Positions 41,663-52,100 of a stretch of 64,000 nucleotides of DNA are shown here, in pieces. The first letter of the stretch is position 1, and each line of letters begins with the position of its first letter. A program made the position numbers and the translations under genes. The notes under the pieces were generated by a model. The model made no database searches, had not been told where the DNA came from, and saw only the letters and a list, made by a program, of their open reading frames with translations. The stretch is from Isoptericola peretonis (lineage in GTDB: Bacteria; Actinomycetota; Actinomycetes; Actinomycetales; Cellulomonadaceae). The stretch lies in assembly GCA_023241745.1 (NCBI GenBank), contig JALQCY010000008.1, forward strand, positions 1-64,000, read 5' to 3'.

Positions 41663-43756
41663 TCACGAGCGATCCTTTCCAAGACCGCCGTTCTCGGCAA
41701 GAACGCCCTCGGCCCCTCGCCGATCGGCGAACCTCTCCGCGAGCGTCTTGATCGCGACCTGCTCAGGGAGCGCCGCAGAGAACTTCAGACTCTCGACCAT
41801 CTCGACGGGTACGCGCGGGAGGACGTCGTCGAGCTCGATGTCAGTAGGCCGGTCCAGCGCCCTGACCCCGCGCAGGACCATGATGTCGTTGTAGGACTGG
41901 CCTTCCGCCCCACCGAGGGCTGCACGCAGGGTCTCATTGGCTTTGAGCCCCGCCCAGGTCCAGAGGTTGTGGTCGTATCCCGACCGTTCGACGACGAGCT
42001 TGTCGGCGGAAACTTGGTCGGCGCGTGTCTCGCGAACCAACGAGAGTCGCTCGAAGGCCCTCCTGGACAACGGCACATCGGGCGTCTCGCCCAACAACAC
42101 GTCGCGCTGAGCGCGCATCATCTCGAACGAGAGCGCGATGGCATCGCTGTGCCACCGGACGTCGCCCTTGTGCGCCACGGGGCTGACGATGACCTCGAAT
42201 CTCTCCCAATTGATGTGTTCGACGTGCCAGGCGCGGCCGTTCATGAGGATCGGCTTCGAGTTCAGCTTCTCGGAGCCATCGCGGGGCAGCGCGAGCGGCG
42301 AGATGAAGCCGATCTCCTTGGTGCCGGCGACGACGCGCAGCTCCTTCTCGGCGTCGAAGGAGCTCAGCAGATCCATGAAGTGTCGGCGCCCGAACGCCTT
42401 CTCCGCCGCGGGACCGATCATGAGCAAGCCAGAGTCATCGACGAGGAAGCCTTCGGCGATCAGGTACGCGAGCACTTCGTCGGCGTCGTCCATCAGGGCG
42501 AGGTTCCCCCACCAGTCCCGCCAGGTGCTAGCCCCGTACGCGCCCTCCTGCAGTGCAAGCGCAAGCAGCTGCTGTGCCGTGAGGTGGCGAGGGTGCGGTG
42601 GCGGCGTGATCGGTTCGACGAAGCCCCGCCGCCAGAGGAGTAGCAGCCCGGCAGCTTCGAGGAACGCGTCGGACGATGTCGCGAGGAACAGCGTGTTGCG
42701 TCTGGTGCCTGGTCGTCGTCCCGTCCGTCCAAGCCGCTGCAAGAACGAGGCGACGGTCCGTGGAGCGTCGATCTGGATGACGCGGTCGAGGTCTCCGATG
42801 TCGATGCCGAGCTCCAGCGTGGACGTCGCCACGATGACCGTGTTCTGCGCCTCCGCGAACGCCTGCTCGGAGCGCCGTCGCTCATCAGCCGAGAGCGACG
42901 AGTGGGACACGAACGTCTCGACGCCGAGCTCGCGGAGCTCAAACGCGATCTGTTCGCTGACCCGCCGCGATTCACAAAACACGAGCCGCTTCTCGCCGCG
43001 GTGAAGCTTCGCGATGACCTTCGCTGCGTTGGCGACGGACCCGACGAAGTCGAGCATCACCTCGGGCTCTGGGGCGGTAGCTGAGCCGGGTTCTGTAACG
43101 ACACGCAACTCTCGCTGGCTGGTCACTTCGAACTCGCCTTCTTGCAGCCACCTCCCGATCTCTTGCGGGTTTCCAACAGTTGCCGAGAGTCCGATTCGCT
43201 GGATCGATCTGCCAGCGATCCGCTCCAAGCGAGCAAGGACACCGAGCAGGTGCCAGCCACGATCAGACCCGGCGAACGAGTGCAGCTCGTCGACGACGAT
43301 CGCCTGCACGCCAGAGAAGAACCGGCCGTGGTCGACGCGTCGTGAGACGAGCATCGCTTCGAGCGACTCGGGTGTCGTCAGCAGGATGTCTGGGGGTTCG
43401 GCAAGCAGACGCTTGCGCTCTGTGTCGCCGACGTCTCCGTGCCAGAGCCCCACGGTGCGCCCGAGCCATTCGCCGTAGGCGGTGATGCGCGGATAGAGGT
43501 TGTTGAGCAGAGCGCGCAAGGGCGTGACGTACAGGACGGATAGCCCTCGCCACTCCCCCGACACCATCGACGAGAGTAGGGGGAAGACTGCCGCCTCGGT
43601 TTTACCGCCCGCAGTGGGCGCGATGAGGATGCAGTCGTCCCCGGATCGAACTGCGGGGATGGCAGCAGCTTGGAGCGGACGTAGCGATCCCCAGCCGAGC
43701 GAGTTGACGATGTGGTACTCGATCGCCCCGTCAAGTCCGGCACCCTCGCTCGCCAT
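41663..43756 (-). CDS. brxHI: BREX-2 Lhr-like helicase BrxHI
   Basis: 697 aa, superfamily 2 helicase of the Lhr type. Motif I is APTAGGKTEA (about 46-54), motif II VVDELHSF (DELH, 157-160), motif III LSATVGNP, and motif VI FLQRLGRTGRRPG. A winged-helix/DSH-like C-terminal region follows (about 400-697). Last of the seven-gene BREX operon. Its ATG overlaps the brxD stop by 1 bp. BrxHI is part of type 2 BREX; its exact step is not established. Confidence 0.92.
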   Translation of the reverse strand: MASEGAGLDGAIEYHIVNSLGWGSLRPLQAAAIPAVRSGDDCILIAPTAGGKTEAAVFPLLSSMVSGEWRGLSVLYVTPLRALLNNLYPRITAYGEWLGRTVGLWHGDVGDTERKRLLAEPPDILLTTPESLEAMLVSRRVDHGRFFSGVQAIVVDELHSFAGSDRGWHLLGVLARLERIAGRSIQRIGLSATVGNPQEIGRWLQEGEFEVTSQRELRVVTEPGSATAPEPEVMLDFVGSVANAAKVIAKLHRGEKRLVFCESRRVSEQIAFELRELGVETFVSHSSLSADERRRSEQAFAEAQNTVIVATSTLELGIDIGDLDRVIQIDAPRTVASFLQRLGRTGRRPGTRRNTLFLATSSDAFLEAAGLLLLWRRGFVEPITPPPHPRHLTAQQLLALALQEGAYGASTWRDWWGNLALMDDADEVLAYLIAEGFLVDDSGLLMIGPAAEKAFGRRHFMDLLSSFDAEKELRVVAGTKEIGFISPLALPRDGSEKLNSKPILMNGRAWHVEHINWERFEVIVSPVAHKGDVRWHSDAIALSFEMMRAQRDVLLGETPDVPLSRRAFERLSLVRETRADQVSADKLVVERSGYDHNLWTWAGLKANETLRAALGGAEGQSYNDIMVLRGVRALDRPTDIELDDVLPRVPVEMVESLKFSAALPEQVAIKTLAERFADRRGAEGVLAENGGLGKDRS

Positions 43757-45090
43757 CAGAGGTCCAAGTCGATGTCGTCGACCGATGCGGCAGGCCGACG
43801 GTCCCCGAGTGACCGGGCTTCGCGTTCGACGTCCGTCATCTCCTGCGCGCCCACCGTGAGGCTGTAGTCGTTGCGCGGGTCAAAGTCGGGAAACTGATCC
43901 ACGCGATCGAGGACGTCTGCGACCAGCTTCTTGAGAAAAAGGCGCGGTGCTACACCCGTCTTGCCACCCAGCTCCCCGCCGATCGCCGTCGCCAGGTCCG
44001 CAACGTAGGCGTCATCGACGACTGCTTCGATGCGGTCGAGGTTCTCGGATCCCACGGCGTAGATGTCGCGGACCCGTGACCCCAGCTCGACGAGAGAGCT
44101 AGGCGTGAAGCCATGCAGTCTGATCTGCGTGGCGCGAGGGTTGTCGAACCGGGCGTCCGTGCTGAAGTCGGTCTGCAGTCGCTGCGCGAGCGGAGCGAGC
44201 CGCTGCACACCTTGCTGGCCGTCGTAGAACGCTGGTGTACCAGTCATCACGAGGTACAGGCCGGGGAACCGGCCCGCGTCGATCTCGTCCATCAGTTGAC
44301 GGAGGGCGTTCAGCGACTTCTCACGCACGTCCGAGCGCATGCGCTGCAGCGTCTCGACCTCGTCGAGCACGATGACGAGCCCGGCGTAGTCAGCGTCACG
44401 CAGCACGGTGAGCAAACCCTGCAGGAATCCAAGCGCCCCGAAGTGATCGAGCTCGCCCCGCACGCCCGCGGCACGACGTGCCGAGGCCGCGACGTTCGGC
44501 TGGCCACCCAGCCAGGCGAGGAGCGCGTCCGCCTCGGCGTGCATGCCCCGCGCGGACATCTGGCGATATGCGCGCAGCGCCATCGCGAATGACGGTGCCT
44601 CCTTCGAGACGGCCGCCAGCCTCTTCTCGAGGAGCTCGTCGGTTCGCTGATCCACCTCGCCCGGTTTGCCTGCCGCCTCCGCGTCCTGCCCGAGGAAGTA
44701 GAACCACTCGTTGATGACGTCGCCGAAGGCACCAGAGGACGTGCTGCGCGTGGACAGACTCTCGACGATGCGTCGATACACCTTCTCGAGCTTGTAGAGC
44801 GGCGTCTCTGTTTCGGAGATCTGCACTTCCGCCGTGGCGAAGTTCAGGTTCTTGGCCCGCTCCGTCAGCCAGCGCGAGAAGAACGTCTTGCCCGAGCCGT
44901 ACTCACCCCGGATCGCCTTGAACTGAGCGCCGCCCTGCCGGACAGCCTCGAGCTCCTCGTCGATCGCCGCCTCAAAACGCCCGAGCCCGACGGCCATCAC
45001 GTCGAGGCCCTGCTGGGGCACCGTCCCGCGCCGCAGGGCGCCCACGATCTCCTTACGGCGCCTCGGGCTGATGGAACCTGCGGCGCTCAT
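43756..45090 (-). CDS. brxD: BREX ATP-binding protein BrxD
   Basis: 444 aa. The opening SPRRRKEIVGALRRGTVPQQGLDVMAVGL is characteristic of BrxD, followed by Walker A GEYGSGKT (62-69) and Walker B LVIVLDEVETLQR (D243, E244). A C-terminal region (about 330-420) with RLFLKKLVADVLDRVDQ resembles an AAA+ lid and DNA-binding segment. Overlaps the unnamed gene upstream by 4 bp and brxHI by 1 bp. Type 2 BREX uses BrxD alongside the larger ATPase PglY; its molecular role is unknown. Confidence 0.92.
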   Translation of the reverse strand: MSAAGSISPRRRKEIVGALRRGTVPQQGLDVMAVGLGRFEAAIDEELEAVRQGGAQFKAIRGEYGSGKTFFSRWLTERAKNLNFATAEVQISETETPLYKLEKVYRRIVESLSTRSTSSGAFGDVINEWFYFLGQDAEAAGKPGEVDQRTDELLEKRLAAVSKEAPSFAMALRAYRQMSARGMHAEADALLAWLGGQPNVAASARRAAGVRGELDHFGALGFLQGLLTVLRDADYAGLVIVLDEVETLQRMRSDVREKSLNALRQLMDEIDAGRFPGLYLVMTGTPAFYDGQQGVQRLAPLAQRLQTDFSTDARFDNPRATQIRLHGFTPSSLVELGSRVRDIYAVGSENLDRIEAVVDDAYVADLATAIGGELGGKTGVAPRLFLKKLVADVLDRVDQFPDFDPRNDYSLTVGAQEMTDVEREARSLGDRRPAASVDDIDLDL

Positions 45091-46457
45091 CGCACTTCTC
45101 CTTCACGGCGGCTGGCTCGTGAGAGCCCAAACTGCTGTCGCAACAACTCATCATCGAGGTCGAGAATCCCGTCGGCGAACGCGAGCGTCTCGTAGCCGTC
45201 AGCGTTGAGCAGCCGGCGCAGGAGCGGCACCAACGGCCGCAGCCCCCCGGCGCTCATTCCTGCCTCGTGCTCAACGACATCGATCGGACCGCTCGACCCC
45301 AGGTGGACGAGCGCCGTCAATACATCGCGCACCCGGTCGTCGGATACCGCCGCACGACCAGCCCGTGACTTCTGATCCCGGTAGAGATCGGTCTCAAAAA
45401 GCTGCTCGAGCCACGGGTACGACGCCGCGAGATGCGCCCTCGGCGCGGGGCCCGGCACGGGCGACGGTAGATAGGTCGGCGCCATCGTCGACGGGGTCTC
45501 GGCAACCCTCTCGATCGGAGCGCCGGCTGCCTGGGCCGTGGGTGCCCCGCCGAGAGGTACGCGCAGGTATTGCCCCTGCGGCCCCCGCACGGTGCCGAGT
45601 CCTGCGAGGGACCACTGCGCCACCTGATTCGGCGTTGCCCGAACGTCGATGTTGGTCCGGTTCAGGTAGGCCGTACCGCCGCCGTGCAGGCTGACGGCCT
45701 TGCCATAACCGGGCCACACATCGTTCGGTGTCGACAGAACGACGCCAAGCGTGTCGCACATGAACTGAAGTTCCGGCACGAGCCCCTGCGACGTACCCGG
45801 CGCACTCCCGCCGCGCCGGCCAATTGGCGCCGGCACCGACGCCGACAGCCCAAGGTCGGCAGCGCGGACGACGTCGACGCCGATACCGTCGAGGTACTGC
45901 TGCAGGTCCTCGGAGAGGTCGTTGACCATCACGGCCATCCGTCGGTGCGCGGGCGCCGACCGGCGATCGCTCTCGACGTCGACGTAGCTGGGGCGCTCGA
46001 GATGCGTGAAGTCCACCAGGTACCAAGTGCCGCCGAGCAACGGCCGGTCGTCGTGCGACGTCGCCCGTCGCCTCGCGGCTGACCCTGCGATGTCGATCTC
46101 GTCGATCCTTGTGAGACCCGCGCGTGCGGCGAACCGGTCGATGGCGTCAGCCGAGTCCGCCTGCGCTGGGTCCGAGTCGAGGGTGTTGGTCGACGCCAGG
46201 CCGGCGGCCCGCTGCCCCGCGACACCCGCGAAGGTCTGCTCGAGGATGCTGCGCAGTTCGGCAGCACCTTCGCGCCCGATCTGGAATGTCTGGCTGACCT
46301 TGGGCTGGCTCTGGCGGTGCTCCGAACCTAACGTCGACAGCTGCAGGATCTGGTCGCCGCCACCATCGAGGAAGTCGAAGTAGAGGCAGTCAACGTCGGT
46401 CGAGTGCCTCGTTCCGTATCCTTTGACCTCGTGACGGAACGCGCGAATCACCGCCAT
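45087..46457 (-). CDS. Unnamed BREX-2 operon protein with a PglZ-like C-terminal domain
   Basis: 456 aa, ribosome site GGGGAGC before the ATG. I do not recognise the N-terminus (about 1-90: YFDFLDGGGDQILQLSTLGS, then QPKVSQTFQIGREGAAELRS) or middle (about 90-290), which has a NDVWPGYGKAVSLHG stretch. The C-terminal 95 residues (about 353-446) match the end of PglZ: D-L/V-Y-x-DQ-x-x-x-AGRAA, an LV core, GY-E/D-x-L and a terminal LL-x-x-QFGLS. Between lies a Pro/Ala-rich linker (about 295-345). It sits between pglZ (19-bp gap) and brxD (4-bp overlap), so it is part of the operon. It is not one of the six named type 2 BREX genes. Confidence 0.85.
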   Translation of the reverse strand: MAVIRAFRHEVKGYGTRHSTDVDCLYFDFLDGGGDQILQLSTLGSEHRQSQPKVSQTFQIGREGAAELRSILEQTFAGVAGQRAAGLASTNTLDSDPAQADSADAIDRFAARAGLTRIDEIDIAGSAARRRATSHDDRPLLGGTWYLVDFTHLERPSYVDVESDRRSAPAHRRMAVMVNDLSEDLQQYLDGIGVDVVRAADLGLSASVPAPIGRRGGSAPGTSQGLVPELQFMCDTLGVVLSTPNDVWPGYGKAVSLHGGGTAYLNRTNIDVRATPNQVAQWSLAGLGTVRGPQGQYLRVPLGGAPTAQAAGAPIERVAETPSTMAPTYLPSPVPGPAPRAHLAASYPWLEQLFETDLYRDQKSRAGRAAVSDDRVRDVLTALVHLGSSGPIDVVEHEAGMSAGGLRPLVPLLRRLLNADGYETLAFADGILDLDDELLRQQFGLSRASRREGEVR

Positions 46458-46476
46458 CGCGCTGCTCCCCTGGCGT

Positions 46477-49173
46477 TCATCCGCTCAGCCCGAACTGTTC
46501 TTGAAGCAGCCCGAGGTCCAACCGGAGCGTCTCGCCGTCAGCGTCGACGGAGAGGATGTCGTACCCCTCAACGTTGAGGACGCGCTTGACGATGGCCAGC
46601 CCCTGGGTGATTCCGGAGGTGGCGATCCCGGCAGCCGCCGCGACGGTCTCCTGGTGCGCTCGACCGTCCCGCGCGACCAGCGTGCGGAGCACGGCCTCGA
46701 CCAAGCCGCTCGACGCCGCACGGCCTGCCAAGCGCATCTGGTCGGCGTAGACGTCGGAGCGCAAGATGCGATCGACCATGCCGAGCGACTGCGCTTCTGG
46801 TGCCATCGACGGCGTGGGGGGCGCGAGGTCGAACAGCGCGGCCTCGTCGTCATGACCTGCCTGCTTGCGGCGCGGCTTCTTCGCGGGCTTGGGGAGGGTG
46901 GCTGGCGCGGGCATGGCCGCCACCACCGGGTCGTTCCACCAGGACGGCGCCTGAGGTGGCGCAGGCTCCCAGCCCTCCGGCGCAGCGCTCGCGAGCGACC
47001 GCTGATAGACCAGCACGGGAACGGTGAGCTCGGCCAACGACGCACCACCGTGGTAGCCGGACCGTGCCGGCCCATATCGGGCGTCGTCGCGCCACAGCAG
47101 CACCGCCTCGCCCTCATTGACCGCCACTCGGGGCCCCGATACATGCACCTCGCCGTCCTGGGCGGTCCCCGCCGCGGCGGGACGCCACCGCGCGTCGCCG
47201 CCAATCACGGCGGGGAGCTTCTCGGTGGCGCGTTCAACGACGTGCCCGTGGTCCGAGGTGAGCACGACGGTGCGTCCGGCGATGGAGGCCGCGTTGAGCA
47301 GGGCGCGTAACGGCACGAGGTCACTCATGGCCCATGGGCGGTTCGACGTGTCGTTCTTGTGGGTGGCGTCGTCGATCGCGTTGATGACGACCCCGACGAC
47401 CGGCACCGCCGAGTCGGCGATCGCCGCGGCGACGTTATCGGAAAGCTGGGCGCCGCCGGAGGCCCGCAGCTCGCCCTTGTGAAAGGTCTTTGCCCCGGGG
47501 AAAGCCGTGGACAGGCCGGCCTTCTCGGTCGCGGAGGTTCCAGCGGTGATCTCTCCACAGAACAGGCTAGTGCGCGACACCCCGGTGAGGGACGGCAACG
47601 CCGCCGCGGCGGCCAGCCGCCGGCGGGTGGTCGAAGGCACCCACTCCACGAGCCCGGAGCGCCCGACCTCGGACGCGAGGTCGACGGCCACCGCCGCGCT
47701 CATCCCATCCAGCACCACGAGAAGCACCCCGCCCTGAGACTTCCACGGGTCGACGACAGCGCTCAGGATGTCTTCAACGCCAAGCGCCGGGCCGTCTTCG
47801 AGCAACCCGACGAGGCTGCGGACCACCGCGGAGTCACTGAGGTGCGCGGCCGCCGACGTGTCCCGAGCATGCCGGCGGTCGCGCACGCGGTCGATCAACC
47901 GCCCGTATGCGGCGCCAACCTCGGGGTCGTCCGACCCTGCCCACAACACCCCGAGGGCGGAATCCACCCAGGCCCCGTCGTCCATCTGCCGCTGGAGGTC
48001 TCCTCCCAGTCCGTTCACCTGACCGTCGGCGGTCGTCAACCAGCGGCAGAGTCGCACGGCCATCCGCGGTGCCAGGTCCTGGCCCGCCAATGTCGACTCA
48101 CGGTGGTGGAGCACCGCAGCGAGTGCTTCCTCGACACCGACTCCGGCGTCCAGCGCGACGCCGAGCGCTCGTAGGCGGGCCGTGAAGCCGGGTCGCAGAA
48201 TCGCCGAACGCTCAGCGCCGGCCGCCCAGCCAAGGTTGTCACGCAGCAGTGCCTCGGCCTGGTCGAGCACGACGCCGAGGCGACCGTCGGGGTCGTTCTC
48301 CCGGGAGAGACGAAGGACGGCCGCCCCGGTAGCGTCCGCGATCTCGCGCGCCTGGAGCGGTGTGACGGTATGACCCGTGACGTATCGCTCGATGAGCCTG
48401 GTCCGCGCGGCGACCTGCTCCTCGGTGAGATCCGTGCTCGACCTGGGCCACAGCACGTCAATGGCGAGTCCGAGGGCGAGCGGCCTGACGAGGCTGCCCG
48501 GCGCGGCGGTCGTGCGGAGGGCAAAGCCGGCGGCAGCGCCGTACTCCTGCTCGGCCCAGGCGATCAGGTGCGCCTGCAGCTCGGGGTCGACACCGGACCA
48601 CGGCGCCCGCGACCCGTTGCTCAGCTCGGCCAGGAGCACCACACCGTCGAGCTCGGCCCGTCCCAGGCCGAGCAGGTGGCCGAGCAAACCTCCAATGGCG
48701 TGCTCCGCCGTGACTGCGAGGTTGCTCGACGGCGCCCACCCGCCGGCGGGCTCGTGGTCAAGCAGCGCCGTCGCCGCCCAGTCGAGGTGACGCAGCTCTC
48801 GGCTCACCTCACGCGCTCCACCGAAGAGTCCGGGCACGCTGGCCCATTCGTCAGGGTCCTCGATCTGCTGGCGGTACGCCCGGGCGAGCACGGTGTCGTT
48901 CAGGTCGGCGCGGGGTCGGTCCGTCAGGACGACGAGGTACTCGTCGTCGGCCTGCTCGGCGTATGCGTCCAGGATGGCGAGCTGCGAGATGCCCTCGACG
49001 ACGCGAACGTGGTGCCCGTCGACCGTGAGGTCGCCGCCGTGCCACCGCGGCTGGGCGCGCAGCACTAGCACGCGCGAGTCCCCACCCTTGGCGATGAGCT
49101 CGACGGCACGAGAGCGGACGAGTGCCTCGGAGACGGCCACCGTCCGCTGCGCCTCTGCTGCGGCGGTCGTCAC
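46477..49173 (-). CDS. pglZ: BREX-2 phosphatase-like protein PglZ
   Basis: About 898 aa. The GTG at 49173 gives a 4-bp GTGA overlap with pglY and a GGAGG at good spacing; a GTG two codons earlier is also in frame. The alkaline-phosphatase-superfamily core holds VLLVVLDGMSAAVAVDL (D near 489) and VLTSDHGHVVER (DHGH near 641-644), with a third metal region in GVVINAIDDATHKN. A Pro-rich linker leads to a C-terminal domain (about 803-898) shared with the protein encoded next. PglZ is required for Pgl/BREX-2 phage resistance. Confidence 0.93.
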   Translation of the reverse strand: MTTAAAEAQRTVAVSEALVRSRAVELIAKGGDSRVLVLRAQPRWHGGDLTVDGHHVRVVEGISQLAILDAYAEQADDEYLVVLTDRPRADLNDTVLARAYRQQIEDPDEWASVPGLFGGAREVSRELRHLDWAATALLDHEPAGGWAPSSNLAVTAEHAIGGLLGHLLGLGRAELDGVVLLAELSNGSRAPWSGVDPELQAHLIAWAEQEYGAAAGFALRTTAAPGSLVRPLALGLAIDVLWPRSSTDLTEEQVAARTRLIERYVTGHTVTPLQAREIADATGAAVLRLSRENDPDGRLGVVLDQAEALLRDNLGWAAGAERSAILRPGFTARLRALGVALDAGVGVEEALAAVLHHRESTLAGQDLAPRMAVRLCRWLTTADGQVNGLGGDLQRQMDDGAWVDSALGVLWAGSDDPEVGAAYGRLIDRVRDRRHARDTSAAAHLSDSAVVRSLVGLLEDGPALGVEDILSAVVDPWKSQGGVLLVVLDGMSAAVAVDLASEVGRSGLVEWVPSTTRRRLAAAAALPSLTGVSRTSLFCGEITAGTSATEKAGLSTAFPGAKTFHKGELRASGGAQLSDNVAAAIADSAVPVVGVVINAIDDATHKNDTSNRPWAMSDLVPLRALLNAASIAGRTVVLTSDHGHVVERATEKLPAVIGGDARWRPAAAGTAQDGEVHVSGPRVAVNEGEAVLLWRDDARYGPARSGYHGGASLAELTVPVLVYQRSLASAAPEGWEPAPPQAPSWWNDPVVAAMPAPATLPKPAKKPRRKQAGHDDEAALFDLAPPTPSMAPEAQSLGMVDRILRSDVYADQMRLAGRAASSGLVEAVLRTLVARDGRAHQETVAAAAGIATSGITQGLAIVKRVLNVEGYDILSVDADGETLRLDLGLLQEQFGLSG

Positions 49174-52100
49174 TCCCACCTCCAGCTCACCCGCAGCGTC
49201 TTGCCCTCGACCGGCGTCGTCAGCTCGTCGGCGATCTTCCGACCGATCTCCTGGACGTCGACGACCTTCGAGACCACCTGGCTCTTCTCGGCGAGCCGGG
49301 CGCGCTCTTCTTCCTCGATCTTCAGCCGAATCCGGTCGAGCTCGGCCTGTTGCCGCGCGATCTCGGCGTCACGTGCCTGCTGCTCGCGCCGCTTCGCCTC
49401 GATGTCAGCCTGCTGTTGCGCGTACTCGGCGTCGCGCTCCGCCTGGAGCTCCGCCGCCCTGCGGGCAGCCGCGTCACGCTGTTGCTGCGCTGCCTCCTCG
49501 CGCTCGTGGCGCTCCTCGTCCGCGTGCCTGCGTCGCTCGATCTCGTGCGGGTCGGCAGCGAGCGACTCGAGCGCCTCGTTCGCGGCAGCGTCGAGCGCCG
49601 GCTTGAGGGGAGCGTGGAGCTCAGCCTGCGCCGCCGCCTGTCGCAATGAGGCGAGAGCCTGAGCGGCCCGCTCATCGCCGAGAGTGGGGAGCCGGTCGAT
49701 GAGACCCCAGTTCGCCCCACGAAGCGCGGCCAGGACGTCGCCCGCGGCCGCGATCGATCGCGCGATGGCCTCTGGCTCGTGGGGAAGATCGAACTGGGCG
49801 AGGGACTCGATCCGTTCCACCGCATTCTCGGCGGAGGTCAGCAGCGCCACCAGGTCGCGTCCCCGATTGACCGCCTGCCAGCGCGGCGAGGTCTCCTCGA
49901 GGCCCAGCACGTCGCGGTGCGCGGCGAGCGTGGCAGCAACCTCGGAGGTAGATGCCACGGCAGGGCGCGTCTTGCTCACGACGGCATCACTCAGGCGCGT
50001 GACTGCGGCGGTCGACAGGTGATATTCGTCGGCGCCGACGCCGAACAGCGCCTTGGCGCGAGTCCGTGCCACCTCCCATTCCTCCTCAGAGGGCAGCACC
50101 GGCTCGCGCAGCACCATGTCCGGCGTGAGGGCTCCGAGGTGCGGTTCCGGCGTCCGGTTTCCGGCGCGATACCACTCACGGTCCGTGACCTTCGCCCACG
50201 TCAGCACCAGCAGGTCCATGGTGTCGGTGGTCAGGCCGCGAGGCGCGAGCACCTCCCGCAGGACGCCGACGGTCACGTCGCCGGTCCCGGCGGCACGCGT
50301 GAACTCGTCGAACGACGCGAAATGCTGGGCGTCGAGCGCGTACGTGGTTTCGCGCAACGTCCCGACGCCGTACGCCGTGACGACGCGGCGCACCTTCGTC
50401 CCGGTGGACCGGTCCACGCCGTCGAGCCGGCCGCCCGCATCGACCGCCCGGCGTGCGAGGTCGAGGACGGCGTTCAGCTCCGTGCGGCGCACTTCCTCGG
50501 TGCCGCGCTCGATCTCGGGGTGCTTGGGGTACCGCGAGGTCAGGGCCGACCCCAGCACACCGACGACGGCGTCGCGGAGCGTGGCGGCCGAGGGCTGCGT
50601 CGGGGTGAAGCCCTCAGCCAGGGTGATGAAGTTCGTACCGGCGAGCGTGGTGCCGAGGTTCTCGTTGTTGGCCGAGGAGTCGACCCCGTAGGCCTGCCGC
50701 AACAACGCCGCGAGCTGGCTGCGCAGGGAGTCGCGCTGACTTGTCAGGAGTCGCCGCGCGGGTTCCCGGTCGGCGACGGGCAGGTTGGCGGAGTACTGGT
50801 CAAACCGGTCACCAGTCAGCAGGTATTCGAGCTGGACGAGCTTGCCGACGTCGTCCATGCGCTGGGCAGTGAGGAAGTGCGGCACCCATACGACGGTGTC
50901 CGTGACGACGCCGTCGCGCTTGAGGTCGTAGATGCGTGCCGCGTCGTCGGACGGCGGCTTGTTCTCGTCGTCGAACGGGTAGTCGACGATGAGCTTCCAG
51001 CGTCCGTCGGATGCCTTGAGCGTCTCGACGGGCATCGCGCCCGTGTCGCGCACGTTGCCGAACACGACGTCGACGGGGCGCTTCTGCCCGCGCCACACGT
51101 GGTCGAGGGCGTACTCGCCGGCGTAGGACCCGGTCGCGGTGGCGTTGATCTCGGCGACCAGGGTGTCGCGGATGAGCTTGCGCCGGTTGGGGTGGGAGTC
51201 CTCCTGCGTGACGTGCGCGAGGATCGCGTCGAAGTCCACGCCGGTGAGCTGCAGGCTGATGACCGGGTCGGCGGTGGATCCCACGGTGATCTCGGAGAAC
51301 TTGCCCTGCCACTCGGTGGCGAGCGTGACGACCTGCCCGGAGACGTTGCCCCCGAACATGGAGACCACCGAGCCGAAGTTCAGCGCCGCGAGCTTGGACG
51401 CGGTCAGGTCCTTGAGCGACGTCGCGCCGGGGGCGATCGCCGCGACAAGGAGCGTCTTGGCGAGGCGGTCCTCCCGGCGGAAGGGGTGGTTGCGGTCGAG
51501 CGACCGAACTTCGGAATCGCTCACCTGGTGCTTGTCGAGCAGGTAGGGGCGCATCTTGCCGCGGTAGAAGGACGCTGCCGCCTCGAACACCTTCACCATG
51601 TCTTCGGTGAGCGGCTTGTTCTCACCCAGAATGACGACGTCGAACAGGTCGCCGACGGGGATGACGTCACCGACCGTGAGCTCGTCATGGCCGCGGTAGA
51701 GCAGCTCGCTCATGATCTTCAGCGCGGTGCGCTCGCGCTGCATGATCGCGGACAGGGCGACCATCGCGTCGACGAGCGCCGGCGAGAACGGGTACACCTT
51801 CTCGAAGTCGACGGCGCCCGAGCCCGCCGAGTCCGTGAGGAGGTGCTTCCAGTCCGTCGGGTTGGCGCGCACGCGGGAGACGGCGGAGGCGAGCGCGTTC
51901 TTGCCGGCGTCTGATGTCGGGGTCAGGAGTCGCTTCTGGACGATCTGAGGCAGGTCGGCTGCCGCGAGGGTGATCTTGTCGAACCGCTCTTCCCACCACC
52001 CGAAGGCGTCTTCGAGGGCCACCTGCTCCGCACCGACGTTCCCGCCGCCGAGGAACTCCTTGAGCGCACGCTGACGGGCGACGAACGAGACCATCGGGAT

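Noticed and set aside
49779..51914. 711-codon plus-strand open frame inside pglY
   Set aside because: Antisense shadow of the ATPase gene; no ribosome site, no recognisable domain, Val/Arg-rich.
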